NCBI GenBank assembly: GCA_013396755.1
Contig: VWZF01003646.1
Span: forward strand, 62,001-126,000
Length of the DNA stretch: 64,000 nt
Source: Sclerurus mexicanus
Taxonomy: Eukaryota; Chordata; Aves; Passeriformes; Furnariidae
Reading direction: 5' to 3'
The notes below the pieces were generated by a model that was not told the origin of the DNA, did no database searches, and saw only the letters and a program-made list of their open reading frames with translations. The translations under genes were made by a program, and so were the position numbers. The stretch's first letter is position 1. Each line of letters begins with the position of its first letter. Positions 62,861-64,000 of the stretch are shown in pieces.

Positions 62861-62924
62861 TCTTCCAACAATTCTGGCAATAGTATTGCCAGGTGTGGAA
62901 GCGACAGACTTCAGTCCAAATGAG
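62861..62924 (+). other. Candidate small exon, plus strand (speculative)
   Basis: A polypyrimidine tract and CAG (CTAATCCTGTCTTTTCACAG) end at 62860, and GTGAGA follows at 62925 after AATGAG, giving a 64-base segment. One of three frames is open (LPTILAIVLPGVEATDFSPN plus E). A second frame reads through to a TGA only at its very end. The protein is not recognised, and splice-like signals of this quality occur by chance in long AT-rich DNA. Confidence 0.2.
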
Positions 62925-64000
62925 GTGAGAAGTATCACAGAAAAAGTAAACAAGCCTATGCAAGAACTGTTCTTGAGGAGAAGCTGTTTCAGACACCACA
63001 GTCTAGTACTAAACTCCTGTGATTTGAAAATCCATCCTGTTATGCAGGTTATTTATTTGAATTAATGACCACCAGAGGAAAACTGGTATGTTTCTAATGC
63101 TGACTAAGTAGATAATCTATTATTTTTAAATAGACTAAGATAAGTTACAAGCCCAGTGCTAAGCGGTTCTGCTCTTTTTGTTTTACTAGCTTTCAAATAA
63201 CTTAACCCTGATTTTCAAAGTGAGGAAAAAGAAAAGTAAGTATCTTCAGTGCAGCAGCACTAACCTAATTCTAACTAAATTACAGCTGTATAATTAAATT
63301 CTGTTTACTTAAGTCCACTTGTTGAAACAGAGGCCCTGTTGTTTAAATAGCTGCTTTGTTTCTCATTATATGTCCCCAAAAGCTGTGAGTTCTGCTTCTG
63401 TGACTAAACAGTTGTTGTTCCAAAAGAGGACTGTATTTCACAGAGCAATTTCTGTATGGATAAGTCACACTGGAAGCAAAAACGTTCAGAAAGGAGAAAG
63501 GTTAATTGTTATTCGTACAGTGGTCTTCAATAGGTAGTAAATGCAGCTCCAATGTAAAAAGAACAGCCATTATGTTGGAATCAGGAATAGCTAAAGTCAT
63601 GATGAAAAAAAGGTATGTGCAGAGGAAGCTCGATCTGCAGTGTAGGACATACTGGGACTGCCAGTGTTGCCTGGCAACTGGCGGGCTGGGGAGGGGCAGG
63701 CACCAAAACCAGCCTACATCCACAGTTGATGTGGCACGATCTTTCCAACAAACTGCTGCTTCAGCTACTGTAGGCCATAAATACACTCTTGGCTTACTTT
63801 CCACTTTTATAAGGAAAATTAAGCAACAGAATTAGAGCAAGTGTTCAGGATTACATTTTAAATATACTTACATGAGAGTCTGATTCTCTTGCTTGAAAAT
63901 GTCGTATTCTCCCTTCTCTCATAGCAACAAAATCTAGAGTTTAATTTTCTCATGAAAATTCATGAAGAAATAATTAAAAGCTCATTGGATCAGGAGACAT

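Larger units (their letters stand above)
58639..64000. other. Non-coding stretch with low-complexity tracts and a candidate exon
   Basis: Apart from the T/G tract at 58841-58986, the poly(A) block at 61184-61292 and the exon candidate at 62861-62924, no gene or repeat is recognised. The 109-codon + frame at 63506-63835 has no domain I know. It overlaps a G-rich stretch near 63675-63700. Confidence 0.5.

Noticed and set aside
1..64000. CRISPR array, bacterial operon or phage-like system
   Set aside because: No spaced identical repeats, no prokaryotic gene density, and the CR1 and LTR content shows bird nuclear DNA.

Overview
The window looks like AT-rich nuclear DNA from a bird, and I find no convincing protein-coding gene, rRNA, tRNA or CRISPR array in it. 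The bird assignment rests on many fragments of the avian CR1 non-LTR retrotransposon on both strands, ending in the typical ATTCTATG/ATTCTGTG tail repeats, and on two copies of an LTR type that I know from bird genomes (starts TGGTTTTGGCTG, carries CATGGGAAGCAGTGAAT near its 3' part). The absence of long reading frames, the scattered homopolymers and the short runs of A/C-rich or G/T-rich sequence fit intergenic or deep intronic DNA of a macrochromosome. The sequence alone does not decide between intron and intergenic space.

Layout: 1-10.9 kb is mostly unannotatable AT-rich DNA with an old CR1-like tail (about 1.12-1.22 kb), CR1 pieces at 2.8-3.2 and 6.15-6.27 kb, and a perfect 22-bp palindrome at 2276-2297. 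10.9-16.7 kb is a CR1 cluster: five fragments in both orientations, one keeping the reverse-transcriptase FADD core. 20.1-20.6 kb and 44.06-44.54 kb hold two diverged solo LTRs on the + strand. At 27.98 and 30.81 kb lie two same-strand 168-bp copies of an unidentified sequence, about 86% identical by eye. A CpG-rich patch and a possible minus-strand exon sit just beside the second copy. A 24-base run of N marks a gap at 40.28 kb. 48.5-49.4 kb is the longest CR1 remnant, minus strand, with frameshifts and a changed catalytic residue. 55.8-56.2 kb may be a worn internal piece of an endogenous-retrovirus-like element. The last 6 kb contains a CR1 3' end, a G/T-rich tract with quadruplex potential, a long poly(A) preceded by a polyadenylation signal, and one candidate small exon.

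There is no operon-like or multi-gene system here. The most useful leads are the paired 168-bp repeat, the two candidate exons, the poly(A)-tailed possible retrocopy and the strand-asymmetric A/C tracts. All are inferences that need comparison with other bird genomes or transcript data.
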